A stretch of DNA of 64,000 bases, taken from NCBI RefSeq assembly GCF_003432115.1, contig NZ_QWDC01000001.1, positions 372,001 through 436,000 of the forward strand, read 5' to 3'. The translations under genes were made by a program, and so were the position numbers. Source of the DNA: Mucilaginibacter conchicola (GTDB lineage Bacteria > Bacteroidota > Bacteroidia > Sphingobacteriales > Sphingobacteriaceae). The notes below the pieces were generated by a model. That model saw only the letters and a program-made list of their open reading frames with translations. It had not been told where the DNA came from and did not search any database. This document shows, piece after piece, positions 7,469 to 16,327 of this stretch (the first letter of the stretch is position 1; each line of letters starts with the position of its first letter).

Positions 7469-8788
7469 ATGAATAAGAAAGTCGCTTTTTATACACTTGG
7501 CTGTAAGCTCAATTACTCGGAGACTTCGTCTATCGGCAGGTTATTTACCAATGCCGGTTACGATACCGTTGAGTTTACCGATACGCCCGACGTTTTTGTG
7601 ATCAACACCTGTTCGGTTACCGAGAACGCTGATAAAAAGTGTAAGAAAATAGTAAAAGAGGCACTTAAAATATCGCCTGCTGCATTTGTAACCATTGTAG
7701 GCTGCTATGCGCAGTTGAAACCACAGGAGATAGCAGAGATACCCGGTGTGGATATGGTACTTGGCGCAGCCGAGAAATTCCAGCTGGTAGATCACATTAC
7801 CGACCTGACCAAAAAGCCCAAAGCCGTTGTTTACAATCAGCCGGTGAGTGAGGCAAACGAATTTGTTCCGTCTTTCTCTATCGGCGACCGTACCCGTACA
7901 TTTTTAAAGGTGCAGGATGGCTGCGATTATTCATGTACTTTCTGTACCATCCCATTGGCGCGCGGCGCCAGCAGAAGCGATACCATTGAAAATGCTGTTG
8001 AGCAGGCAAAGCAAATTGCTGCATCAGGTGTAAAAGAAATTGTGTTGACAGGGGTAAATCTTGGCGATTTCGGGATCCGTAACGGCCAGCGCGAAGACAG
8101 ATTCTTTGACCTGGTAAAAGCTTTGGACGAGGTTGAAGGAATTGAACGTATCCGCATCTCATCAATTGAACCCAACCTTTTGAGCGACGATATCATCGAA
8201 TTTGTATCTACCTCAAAACGTTTTGTACCGCATTTTCATATCCCGCTGCAATCGGGCAATAACAAAATATTAGGTTTAATGCGCCGCCGTTACCGCCGCG
8301 AGCTGTATGCGGAGCGTGTTGCCAAAATAAAAGAGCTGATGCCGCATTGCTGCATTGGTGTTGATGTTATTGTTGGCTTCCCGGGCGAAACCCGCGAGGA
8401 TTTTATTGATACTTATAACTTCCTTAACGATCTGGATATTTCATATCTGCACGTTTTCACTTACTCTGAACGTGAAAATACCCCTGCGGCTGAAATGAGC
8501 GGAACTGTACCTGGGTCAACCCGTGCAGACAGGAGCAAGATGCTACATATCCTGTCTGATAAAAAGCGCCGTGCATTTTACGAGACCCAATTAGGCAAAG
8601 CCGATGAGGTACTGTTTGAAGGCGATATAAAAGACGGCTATATGCACGGTTTTACGCGCAATTACGTTAAGGTAAAAGCCAAGTACGACCCCGTACTGGT
8701 TAACGAAATTAAAACAGTGCACTTAACAGCAATTTCACCGGATGGTGATGTTGAAATAACAGAAAGCGAAGAGATATTAGTGCATTAA
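7469..8788 (+). CDS. mtaB: tRNA (N6-L-threonylcarbamoyladenosine(37)-C2)-methylthiotransferase MtaB
   Basis: A 439-residue radical-SAM methylthiotransferase that turns t6A37 into ms2t6A37 in ANN-decoding tRNAs. The N-terminal UPF0004 domain holds Cys12, Cys48 and Cys79 for the auxiliary Fe-S cluster (LGCKLN, INTCSVT, VGCYAQ). The radical-SAM CxxxCxxC is Cys152/156/159 (DGCDYSCTFC), and a TRAM-like domain ends the protein. LGCKLN rather than the MiaB-type LGCxxN context and the overall sequence favour MtaB. The open frame begins at a TTG at 7463, but the ATG at 7469 is the normal family start and sits correctly after the -7 box. Confidence 0.93.
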   Translation: MNKKVAFYTLGCKLNYSETSSIGRLFTNAGYDTVEFTDTPDVFVINTCSVTENADKKCKKIVKEALKISPAAFVTIVGCYAQLKPQEIAEIPGVDMVLGAAEKFQLVDHITDLTKKPKAVVYNQPVSEANEFVPSFSIGDRTRTFLKVQDGCDYSCTFCTIPLARGASRSDTIENAVEQAKQIAASGVKEIVLTGVNLGDFGIRNGQREDRFFDLVKALDEVEGIERIRISSIEPNLLSDDIIEFVSTSKRFVPHFHIPLQSGNNKILGLMRRRYRRELYAERVAKIKELMPHCCIGVDVIVGFPGETREDFIDTYNFLNDLDISYLHVFTYSERENTPAAEMSGTVPGSTRADRSKMLHILSDKKRRAFYETQLGKADEVLFEGDIKDGYMHGFTRNYVKVKAKYDPVLVNEIKTVHLTAISPDGDVEITESEEILVH

Positions 8789-8820
8789 CTGTTATATTCG
8801 CCCGACAAACTTAAGCACCT

Positions 8821-9999
8821 ATGTTCCCAAATCTCTACTTCCTTGTTGAATACCTGACAGGGGCGCACGTTGAATTTCTTAAGATCGTACAAACCTTTGG
8901 TTTTTTTGTGGCAATCGCCTTTATGGGTGCATACTGGGCTTTTACGCAGGAGTTTAAGCGTAAAGAAGCTTTAGGTTATATCAAATCATTTAAAAAAACC
9001 GTAACCGTAGGTGCTAAGATCACCACGTTTAAGTTAGCAAGTAACGCCATATTCGGCTTCATAATATTCTATAAGATATTTGATGTTGCGCTGAACTTTA
9101 GCGCGGCAGTTAATGATCCTCAGGCTTTCCTGCTGTCTACCCGCGGTAACCTTATCGGTGGTATTTTAGGTGCTGCCGGTTTTGCTTATTGGGCATATTA
9201 CGAGAACAAAAAGCAGGTGCTACCTGCTCCTGAAAAGCGTACCATTGATGTTCATCCTTATGAGCTGATGGGTAGCATTTTGCTATGGGCTGCCATTTTC
9301 GGCTTCGCCGGAGCTAAGCTCTTTAATGCCTTAGAAAACTGGGACGCTTTTATGAAAGACCCTGTTGGCATGCTGATAGGCTTTAGCGGTTTAACTTTCT
9401 ACGGCGGTTTAATTTGTGGTGGCGCTGCGGTATTATATATCGCTAACAAGCATGGTGTGAAGCCTTTTACCATGCTGGATATTGGCGCGGCAGGTATGAT
9501 GCTTTCTTACGGCCTTGGCCGTATTGGCTGCCAGATGGCCGGTGATGGCGACTGGGGTATCCCTAACCTTAAACCAAAGCCAAGCTGGTTTAGCTGGGCA
9601 CCAGATTGGATGTGGAGCTTTAAATATCCGCACAATGTAGACCAGTCTGATTATGACAATCACATCCCGGGCTGTGTTGGCAAATATTGCAACGAACTTA
9701 GATTACCCGTATACCCAACGCCATTCTACGAAACTGTAGTTTGTCTGATCCTATTCTTCATCCTTTGGAAAATGCGCCATCGTGTTAAAGCGCCGGGTGT
9801 GTTCTTCGGCATTTACATGATAATGGCCGGCGTTGAACGTTTCTTCGTTGAGTTAATACGCGTGAACACCAAATATGTGGTAGCAGGCGTATCATTCACG
9901 CAGGCAGAGATGATCTCTGTTATTATGGTTGTGGGTGGCTCATTACTTATTTACTTTGGTAATAAACGTTTTGCCAAAACCGGTGCGGTGAACGCATAG
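8821..9999 (+). CDS. lgt: Prolipoprotein diacylglyceryl transferase
   Basis: This 392-residue inner-membrane enzyme transfers diacylglycerol from phosphatidylglycerol to the lipobox cysteine of prolipoproteins. Several hydrophobic segments are visible (about residues 18-38, 75-95, 105-125, 150-170, 185-205, 308-325, 365-385). The Lgt signature is present in altered form, GRIGCQMAGDGDWG instead of the enterobacterial GRIGNFINGE, followed by an insert with several Trp residues and then YPTPFYE, which contains the conserved C-terminal motif. This is the known Bacteroidota version, longer than the about 290-residue E. coli protein. It fits the many lipoproteins coded in the window. Confidence 0.92.
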   Translation: MFPNLYFLVEYLTGAHVEFLKIVQTFGFFVAIAFMGAYWAFTQEFKRKEALGYIKSFKKTVTVGAKITTFKLASNAIFGFIIFYKIFDVALNFSAAVNDPQAFLLSTRGNLIGGILGAAGFAYWAYYENKKQVLPAPEKRTIDVHPYELMGSILLWAAIFGFAGAKLFNALENWDAFMKDPVGMLIGFSGLTFYGGLICGGAAVLYIANKHGVKPFTMLDIGAAGMMLSYGLGRIGCQMAGDGDWGIPNLKPKPSWFSWAPDWMWSFKYPHNVDQSDYDNHIPGCVGKYCNELRLPVYPTPFYETVVCLILFFILWKMRHRVKAPGVFFGIYMIMAGVERFFVELIRVNTKYVVAGVSFTQAEMISVIMVVGGSLLIYFGNKRFAKTGAVNA

Positions 10000-10028
10000 T
10001 ATCATCACTTAATTTACCTTGATATATC

Positions 10029-10823
10029 ATGAACTTCAATCAGATTATTGATCGGGTTATAGATGTTTCTAAAGAAGCCGGTCAGTTTATACGTGAAGAA
10101 CGCAAAACCTTTGATGCAGACCGCATTGAATACAAAGGCCTTAACGACCTTGTATCATACGTTGACAAAACTGCAGAGGAGAAAATAGTAGCCGGACTTG
10201 AGTTAATTTTACCCGAGGCCGGCTTTATCACCGAAGAAAAAACCAGCACGAAGGTAGGGGAGCGCTATAACTGGGTTATAGATCCTTTGGATGGCACTAC
10301 CAACTTTATACATGGCTTACCAAGCTTCTCGGTAAGTATTGCTCTGCAGGAATACGACACGCCTGTGTTAGGTGTGGTATATGAGGTGAACCTTGACGAG
10401 TGCTTCTCGGCCCATAAAGATGCACCTGCATATTTAAACGGCACCGAGATAAAGGTTAGCAACAAATTCAAAGTTGCTGATAGCCTTATAGCAACCGGTT
10501 TCCCGTATTACGATTTCAGCTACCAGGAACGATACATCAAACTCTTTACAGAGCTGATGCGCAATTGCCACGGCCTGCGCCGTTTAGGTTCAGCAGCGGT
10601 TGATCTGTGCTATACAGCATGTGGCCGTTTTGAAGCTTTTTATGAGTATAACTTAAATCCTTGGGATATTGCCGCGGGTATCGTCATAGTTCAGCAAGCA
10701 GGCGGCGAGGTGGTAAACTTCCATGGCGGCAGCGAAGTGTTGAAGAAACGCGAACTGGTGGCTACTAACGGCAAGATAACTAAAGAGTTGCTGGATTATG
10801 TAGATAAGTATTTCAACGTTTAG
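10029..10823 (+). CDS. suhB: Inositol monophosphatase family protein
   Basis: The 264-residue cytoplasmic phosphatase carries the Mg/Li-binding signatures of the inositol monophosphatase family: Glu69/Glu70 (FITEEKT), DPLDGTTNF with Asp85 and Asp88, and WDIAAGIVIVQQAGG near the C terminus. The reaction would be hydrolysis of myo-inositol monophosphate or a similar sugar phosphate. SuhB, CysQ and IMPase are hard to tell apart; length and motifs favour the SuhB/IMPase branch, so the symbol is provisional. A strong hairpin terminator follows at 10853. Confidence 0.88.
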   Translation: MNFNQIIDRVIDVSKEAGQFIREERKTFDADRIEYKGLNDLVSYVDKTAEEKIVAGLELILPEAGFITEEKTSTKVGERYNWVIDPLDGTTNFIHGLPSFSVSIALQEYDTPVLGVVYEVNLDECFSAHKDAPAYLNGTEIKVSNKFKVADSLIATGFPYYDFSYQERYIKLFTELMRNCHGLRRLGSAAVDLCYTACGRFEAFYEYNLNPWDIAAGIVIVQQAGGEVVNFHGGSEVLKKRELVATNGKITKELLDYVDKYFNV

Positions 10824-10852
10824 TCTCCTTTTAGGTAAGTGAGCTATCAAAC

Positions 10853-10884
10853 AAAAAGGCCGATTGGATATCCAACCGGCCTTT
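10853..10884. terminator. Bidirectional hairpin terminator
   Basis: AAAAGGCCG-ATTGG-ATAT-CCAA-CCGGCCTTTT forms a stem of about 13 bp flanked by A and T runs, between the converging inositol phosphatase and nfu genes, so it can serve both directions. Confidence 0.85.
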
Positions 10885-10927
10885 TATATTATATCGGTGA
10901 AATCATCCACCAAAATCAGTATAATCC

Positions 10928-11479
10928 TTAAAGAGCTTCAGAAACCACCTCAGTAACTTCAGGAACCATACGTTTTAACAGGTTCTCGATACCGGCTTTA
11001 AGCGTAACAGTTGATGACGGGCAACCGCTGCATGACCCGCGAAGCTCTACAGTAACCACACCTTCATCAAACGAGCGGTAAGCAATAGCACCACCATCCT
11101 GTTCAACAGCAGGGCGAACGTAATCGTTCAGGATCTGTTGGATCTTGATCTCTGTTTCAGTGCCTTCAAACTCAACATCAGTTTCCTGCTCGGTTTCCTG
11201 TACTTTATATTCGGCCTCAACGGCACCTTTTACAAACTCTTTAAGTATTGGTTGTATATCATCCCAATCAGCACCGTCGGTTTTGGTAACCGTAACAAAG
11301 TTGCTGGCGAAGAACACACCGTTAACAAAGTTAAATTTGTACAATTCCTTAGCAAACGGCGATTTTTCAGCGCTTTCTTTAGTGGCATAGTCAACACTGC
11401 CGTTGATCAGCAACTTGTTCACAATGAACTTCATTGTTGCCGGGTTAGGGGTAGCTTCGGTATATACGTTGATATTCAT
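10928..11479 (-). CDS. NifU-like Fe-S scaffold/carrier protein (Nfu)
   Basis: The 183-residue protein has an Nfu N-terminal domain (TEATPNPATMKF near residues 8-19) and a C-terminal NifU domain with the cluster-binding CSGCPSS (about residues 152-158). Proteins of this kind bind a 4Fe-4S cluster across a dimer via the two CxxC cysteines and pass it to targets. Between the domains lies an acidic linker (QETEQETDVEFEGTETE). A TATATTTG -7 box lies about 26 bases upstream of the start. Confidence 0.92.
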   Translation of the reverse strand: MNINVYTEATPNPATMKFIVNKLLINGSVDYATKESAEKSPFAKELYKFNFVNGVFFASNFVTVTKTDGADWDDIQPILKEFVKGAVEAEYKVQETEQETDVEFEGTETEIKIQQILNDYVRPAVEQDGGAIAYRSFDEGVVTVELRGSCSGCPSSTVTLKAGIENLLKRMVPEVTEVVSEAL

Positions 11480-11504
11480 CTTGTTTTCTTATTTATAAGT
11501 AGAA

Positions 11505-11512
11505 CAAATATA
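11505..11512 (-). promoter_or_regulatory. -7 box TATATTTG for nfu
   Basis: On the minus strand TATATTTG fits TAnnTTTG and lies 26 bases ahead of the nfu ATG at 11479. No clear -33 element was found. Confidence 0.5.
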
Positions 11513-11574
11513 AACAGGGTTTTGATTTAAGCATCCTGTTTAAAGTGTTTTGACCTCGTCGTGACGATGCTTTA

Positions 11575-11656
11575 ATGTGCAAATATGCAGATTTCAGATA
11601 TGCAGATTAGCTTTTTGAATCATCTGCACATTTGCATATTTGAAATCTGCACATTA
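11575..11656. repeat. Inverted repeat built of ATGCAGATTTCA/TGAAATCTGCA units
   Basis: AATGTGCAAATATGCAGATTT at the left is mirrored by a right arm with TTGCATATTTGAAATCTGCA, and the unit ATATGCAGATT also recurs directly. The element fills the space between nfu and the 3' end of purB and touches the purB stop. It belongs to the short AT-rich intergenic repeats common in this genome. Confidence 0.6.
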
Positions 11657-12997
11657 TATGCCCGTATAATTCTGCGGAGTGATCGCCTTTATCTCGTTTT
11701 TAACGCTATCGTTCACATTCAACCCATCCACAAACTCAGCGATGGTTTGAGCATTTACCTGGGTATTGGTACGGGTAAGTTCTTTCAATGCCTCGTAAGG
11801 ATTAGGATAGCCTTCGCGGCGAAGGATAGTTTGGATAGCCTCGGCAACCACTGCCCAATTAGCTTCTAAACTTGAGTTGATAGCAGCCTCGTTTAGCAAT
11901 AATTTATTCAGTCCGCGTAGGGTTGATTTAAAAGCAATAATAGTGTGAGCTACAGGCACACCGATGTTACGCATAACGGTTGAGTCGGTTAAGTCGCGTT
12001 GTAAACGTGAGATAGGCAGTTTTGCCGCAAGGTGTTCAAATAATGCATTGGCAATACCTAAGTTACCTTCGCTGTTTTCAAAATCGATAGGGTTAACCTT
12101 GTGTGGCATGGCCGATGAACCTACCTCACCAGCTTTTATCTTCTGCTTAAAGAAGTTCATGCTGATGTACGTCCATATATCACGATCCAAATCAATAATG
12201 ATATTATTGATACGCTTCATGGCATCACATTGCGCTGCAAAGTTATCGTAATGTTCTATCTGGGTAGTGTACTGCGACCTGTCCAGTCCTAAAATATCAT
12301 TGATAAAATGGTTGCCAAAAGCTTTCCAGTCAATAGCAGGGTATGCCACGTGGTGTGCATTAAAGTTACCTGTAGCACCGCCAAACTTGGCACCATGTGG
12401 TACGGCTTTCAGTTGCGCTACCTGTTTTTCCAAACGCTCAACAAACACCTGTATCTCTTTACCTAAACGGGTTGGCGATGCAGGTTGTCCGTGGGTATGT
12501 GCCAGCATCGGGATGTTAGCCCATTCGTTAGCATATTCCTGTAATTTAGCTATCAGCGAAGATATCTCCGGCAGGTAAAGTTCTTCTAAGGCCAGTTTAA
12601 ACGAGTAGGGTATAGCTGTGTTGTTAATATCCTGAGAGGTTAAGCCGAAATGGATAAACTCTTTCAACTCTTCTAAGCCAAGCTTATCAAACTCAGCTTT
12701 TATAAAATACTCAACCGCTTTAACATCATGGTTGGTGGTTTTCTCAATGTCCTTAATGGCCACTGCATCTTCCTCAGAAAAATTTCTGTAGATATCGCGT
12801 AACTTTTCGGTTTTGGCTTTATCAAAGCCTTGTAGCTGCGGCAGCGGGTGCTCGCAAAGTGCTATAAAGTACTCTATTTCAATAAACACCCTGTATTTAA
12901 TTAGGGCAAATTCTGAAAAATAAGCTGCAAGTGCTGATGTTGAGTTACGGTACCTACCGTCGACAGGAGATATGGCAGTTAGGGAATTTAAATCCAT
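11654..12997 (-). CDS. purB: Adenylosuccinate lyase
   Basis: A 447-residue member of the fumarase/aspartase superfamily that cleaves SAICAR and adenylosuccinate in purine synthesis. Diagnostic are the start LTAISPVDGRYR, the THGQPASPTRLGKE segment and the superfamily signature SSAMPHKVNPIDFEN, which contains the catalytic serine loop. The length and the PVDGRY start place it in the E. coli PurB type. The frame is open to a TTG at 13015, but that codon lies inside the TATCTTTG promoter box, so the ATG at 12997 is chosen. Confidence 0.95.
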   Translation of the reverse strand: MDLNSLTAISPVDGRYRNSTSALAAYFSEFALIKYRVFIEIEYFIALCEHPLPQLQGFDKAKTEKLRDIYRNFSEEDAVAIKDIEKTTNHDVKAVEYFIKAEFDKLGLEELKEFIHFGLTSQDINNTAIPYSFKLALEELYLPEISSLIAKLQEYANEWANIPMLAHTHGQPASPTRLGKEIQVFVERLEKQVAQLKAVPHGAKFGGATGNFNAHHVAYPAIDWKAFGNHFINDILGLDRSQYTTQIEHYDNFAAQCDAMKRINNIIIDLDRDIWTYISMNFFKQKIKAGEVGSSAMPHKVNPIDFENSEGNLGIANALFEHLAAKLPISRLQRDLTDSTVMRNIGVPVAHTIIAFKSTLRGLNKLLLNEAAINSSLEANWAVVAEAIQTILRREGYPNPYEALKELTRTNTQVNAQTIAEFVDGLNVNDSVKNEIKAITPQNYTGI

Positions 12998-13012
12998 TGA
13001 GTGATTTTTTTG

Positions 13013-13020
13013 CAAAGATA
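13013..13020 (-). promoter_or_regulatory. -7 box TATCTTTG for purB
   Basis: Minus-strand TATCTTTG fits TAnnTTTG and ends 15 bases before the chosen purB ATG at 12997; it decides the start because the longer frame would begin inside it. Confidence 0.6.
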
Positions 13021-13096
13021 GACAATTGTGGAAAATGGACAGTTGTAATACAGAAGTAATTTATCATGGAAACTTTGAAATCTAAAAATGTTTCCA

Positions 13097-13104
13097 TAGT
13101 TTTG
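13097..13104 (+). promoter_or_regulatory. -7 box TAGTTTTG for the TetR-led efflux operon
   Basis: TAGTTTTG fits TAnnTTTG. The TetR ATG follows after 7 bases, so transcription should begin at or within a few bases of the start codon. Confidence 0.55.
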
Positions 13105-13111
13105 ACCAATA

Positions 13112-13741
13112 ATGTCAAACGGTCAAATCGATAGAATAATTTTAGGTGCCGAAGAGCTTTTTCTGCAAGCGGGCATCAGGAGCGTTACCATGGACGATAT
13201 TGCCCGCCATTTGGGTATGTCGAAAAAAACCATTTATCATTTTTTCAATGATAAAAATGACCTGGTAACGGTGCTGGTCAGGAAAAAATTGCAGGAAGAT
13301 GAATGCCAGATAGTGGATATCATCAACAAATCATCAAACGTGATCGAAGAAATGATCAACATGATGAAGGCCTCTGAAGAGATCTTCGGGCGCATTAACC
13401 CAATTGTGATACATGATATGCAGAAATATCACCCCGAATCATGGGCAGAATTTCAGAAGTTTAAAGCCGATGTACTGGTAAAAACACTGGAAGAACTTTT
13501 ATTAAAAGGCATAGACCAGGGTTTAATAAGGGCTGATATTGACGTAAAAGTACTGGCTAAGATGCGTGTTAACCAGGTTGAGATGGGATTTAATACTGCG
13601 ATATTCCCGGTAGCACAATTTAACCCATGGAAAGTGCAGTACCAAATGTTAGAGCATTTTAACTATGGTATATGCACGCTGAAAGGTCACGAACTGCTTG
13701 ATAAATATAAATCAGAGCATATTGAAAAAAAAGCCAGCTAA
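13112..13741 (+). CDS. TetR/AcrR family repressor of the adjacent RND efflux operon
   Basis: The 209-residue protein has an N-terminal helix-turn-helix (residues about 8-52: AEELFLQAG, TMDDIARHLGMSKKTIYHFF), the hallmark of TetR/AcrR repressors, and a variable helical ligand domain. It is the first gene of a co-oriented group TetR-TolC-adaptor-pump, with 76 bp to the next ATG, so it probably controls that operon and itself in response to a pump substrate. The ligand is unknown. Confidence 0.9.
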   Translation: MSNGQIDRIILGAEELFLQAGIRSVTMDDIARHLGMSKKTIYHFFNDKNDLVTVLVRKKLQEDECQIVDIINKSSNVIEEMINMMKASEEIFGRINPIVIHDMQKYHPESWAEFQKFKADVLVKTLEELLLKGIDQGLIRADIDVKVLAKMRVNQVEMGFNTAIFPVAQFNPWKVQYQMLEHFNYGICTLKGHELLDKYKSEHIEKKAS

Positions 13742-13817
13742 CAACAACACTGTTGACATAAGGCTGTCAAAAACAACACTTGTTTTGCAACACAACAAAC
13801 TACCATATATACAACAA

Positions 13818-15164
13818 ATGAAACGAATACTTACCCTACTAATGTGCTTAACAGGGGCTTTAAAAAGCTTCTCGCAAACACAGCCTGTTGTTGAGAGCTA
13901 TAATTTTACGGTGCAGGAAGCCGTAGATTATGCTTACAAACATCAGAACGCTGTGCTTAATGCCAATTTAGACGTTAAAAGCGCTGAATACAAGGTAAAA
14001 GAGACAACCGGCATAGGATTGCCGCAAATAAACGGCCAGGCAACACTTACTGATTATCTTAAAATACCCACACAGTTGTTGCCGGGCGAACTGGCTGGCC
14101 AGCCGGCAGGAACTTTTATACCTGTACAGTTTGGAGTTAAATACAATTCCAATCTTTCGGTAACGGCCAATCAGATATTATTTAACGGCAGTTACCTTGT
14201 TGGTTTAAAAGCTTCTAAAACTTACAAAGAGTTATCTACCAGAAACTATCAGCGTTCTAAAATCGAGGTAAATGTAAATGTTACCAAAGCCTATTACCAG
14301 GTTTTGGTTAACAGCGAACAAATTAGATTGCTTGATGCCAACATTAATCAATTAAAACAACAGGTTGATCAAACAACCGCGCAAAATAAACAGGGTTTTG
14401 TAGAGAAAATTGATGTAGACCGTATTTCTGTACAATACAACAATTTATTAACTACCCGGGAAAATACATTGCGTTTGCTTGCCCTTAATTATCAGTTGTT
14501 GAAATTTCAAATGGGGATGCCTATAGAAAACAACCTGTCGCTGGTAAGTAAGCTTACTGACATTGATCTGCAGAACGATGTTGCTGCGCTGACCGCGGAT
14601 ACCACTTTCTATCATAACAGGATAGAATACGGTTTGCAGGAGACTCAGAAAAAATTAAATGAACTTGATCTTAAAAATAAGAAAACCCAGTACTTACCAA
14701 CGGTTAGTGCCAATGCAAGCTATGCAGCATCTTACCAAAACAATAGTTTTAGCCGGTTGTACAGCAATAATTTTCCTTCGGCTTATGTAGGTTTAAGTAT
14801 CAATATCCCAATTTTTAACGGTCTGCAAAGAGAGTATCAAATAAAACAATCTAAAATTACGGTGCTTAAGTCTCAAAACGACTTAGTGAACTTAAAAAAT
14901 TCGTTAACGCTTGAGGCCAGCCAGGCACGTATCAACTTCATAAACGGCTTGCAAACACTTAATAACCAAAAGCAAAGCCAGGCATTAGCGCAAGAAGTAT
15001 TACGCGTATCAAAAATAAAATACCAGCAGGGCGTAGGCTCAAGCATTGAGGTAACCCAGGCACAAACAGCCCTTGAAGATGCAGACAATAAATATATACA
15101 GGGTCTTTATGATGCTTTGGTAAGTAAGGTAGACCTCGACAAAGCTTACGGAAGAATACAATAA
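13818..15164 (+). CDS. TolC family outer membrane efflux protein
   Basis: The 448-residue product has a signal peptide (MKRILTLLMCLTGALKSFSQ) and two repeats of the outer membrane efflux protein (OEP) domain, with long heptad-like helices such as LLDANINQLKQQVDQTTAQN and the closing helix ending ALVSKVDLDKAYGRI. It should form the trimeric outer membrane and periplasmic exit duct of the pump. The open frame extends 40 codons upstream and overlaps the TetR gene, but that part is not signal-like; the ATG at 13818 begins the signal peptide and is preferred. Confidence 0.92.
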   Translation: MKRILTLLMCLTGALKSFSQTQPVVESYNFTVQEAVDYAYKHQNAVLNANLDVKSAEYKVKETTGIGLPQINGQATLTDYLKIPTQLLPGELAGQPAGTFIPVQFGVKYNSNLSVTANQILFNGSYLVGLKASKTYKELSTRNYQRSKIEVNVNVTKAYYQVLVNSEQIRLLDANINQLKQQVDQTTAQNKQGFVEKIDVDRISVQYNNLLTTRENTLRLLALNYQLLKFQMGMPIENNLSLVSKLTDIDLQNDVAALTADTTFYHNRIEYGLQETQKKLNELDLKNKKTQYLPTVSANASYAASYQNNSFSRLYSNNFPSAYVGLSINIPIFNGLQREYQIKQSKITVLKSQNDLVNLKNSLTLEASQARINFINGLQTLNNQKQSQALAQEVLRVSKIKYQQGVGSSIEVTQAQTALEDADNKYIQGLYDALVSKVDLDKAYGRIQ

Positions 15165-15196
15165 CGATAATCTAAATCACTCATATCAAACTCAAC

Positions 15197-16303
15197 ATGA
15201 AAAAATACTTATACATATTACCGGCCCTTGCAGTATTGGCAGCATGCTCAAATAAGCCGAAAGATAAAAAAGCCCAACTGGCTGATCTGCAAAAAAAACA
15301 AGCAGAAATAAACGCCCAGGTTGCTAAACTACAGGCTGAAGTTGGTGGCAACGACTCGACCAAAACTACCGAGGTAGGTGTAGTAGACGTAAAAAGCGGC
15401 GCATTTACTAACTACGTACAAATACAAGGTAAAATTGATGCACAGGATAACGTAACAGCTTATCCGCAATCGCCGGGTACTATTACCGGTATCTTCACTA
15501 AGGTAGGCCAGCATGTATCTAAAGGCCAAACTTTGGTACAGTTAGATAACAGCGTGCTTAGGCAAAACATTGCACAGTCTGAAGCGCAGGTGGCATTGAA
15601 CCAACAATTGTTCAGTCGCCAGAAAGCTTTATGGGATCAAAAAATAGGTACCGAGGTACAGTTCCTGCAGGCTCAAACCAATCTGCAAGCAAGCAAAAAG
15701 GCATTATCAGGCCTTCGCGAACAAGCGGCCATGTACCGTATTGTATCGCCTATAAATGGTACTGTTGACCAAATGGACCTTAAACTTGGGCAAGTGGCAC
15801 AACCGGGGCAAACAGGTATCCGCATTGTTAATGCTGATGTGTTAAAAGTAAAAGCTGATGTGCCGGAATCGTATTCTGGCAGCGTTGCAACCGGCAATAA
15901 AGTAAATGTTGTTGTGCCTGATGCTAACGATTCGTTAACCACTAACATCACTTTTGCGGCGAAAGCTATCGACCCAACATCGCGCAGCTTTGCGGTGGAA
16001 GTGAAATTACCTCAGCGCAAAACGCTTCGCCCAAATATGACGGCTATTTTAAAGATCGCAGACTACTCAAAAACAAATGCTATTACCGTTCCTGTTAAAG
16101 CCATCCAACGCTCTGAAGAAGGCGATTATGTGTACGTAAATGCTAACGGTACTGCAAAACGCACTGCTATTAAAGCAGGTGTTACCTACGGTGGTGTTAC
16201 CGAAATTTTATCGGGCCTTAAAGCCGGCGACCAAATAGTTACTGAAGGCGCTGCTGATATTGAGGACGGCGATAAGATCAAAGCAAGTAAGTCTGCCATT
16301 TAA
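15197..16303 (+). CDS. RND efflux periplasmic adaptor (membrane fusion protein), lipoprotein
   Basis: The 368-residue protein starts with a lipoprotein signal (LAAC, Cys17), then a Lys/Gln-rich coiled coil (about 22-52), a barrel-sandwich lipoyl-like half (VGQHVSKGQTLVQLDNSVL), an alpha-hairpin, the second lipoyl half (IVSPINGTVDQM) and the beta-barrel and membrane-proximal domains (LKAGDQIVTEG). This is the HlyD/AcrA family arrangement; it links the pump at 16328 with the TolC-like protein at 13818. Spacing is 32 bp upstream and 24 bp downstream. Confidence 0.93.
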   Translation: MKKYLYILPALAVLAACSNKPKDKKAQLADLQKKQAEINAQVAKLQAEVGGNDSTKTTEVGVVDVKSGAFTNYVQIQGKIDAQDNVTAYPQSPGTITGIFTKVGQHVSKGQTLVQLDNSVLRQNIAQSEAQVALNQQLFSRQKALWDQKIGTEVQFLQAQTNLQASKKALSGLREQAAMYRIVSPINGTVDQMDLKLGQVAQPGQTGIRIVNADVLKVKADVPESYSGSVATGNKVNVVVPDANDSLTTNITFAAKAIDPTSRSFAVEVKLPQRKTLRPNMTAILKIADYSKTNAITVPVKAIQRSEEGDYVYVNANGTAKRTAIKAGVTYGGVTEILSGLKAGDQIVTEGAADIEDGDKIKASKSAI

Positions 16304-16327
16304 CAATCAACCTTATCTATTACAGAT

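Noticed and set aside
13698..13817. Longer N terminus for the TolC-like protein
   Set aside because: The extra 40 codons overlap the TetR gene and are polar; the signal peptide begins at ATG 13818.
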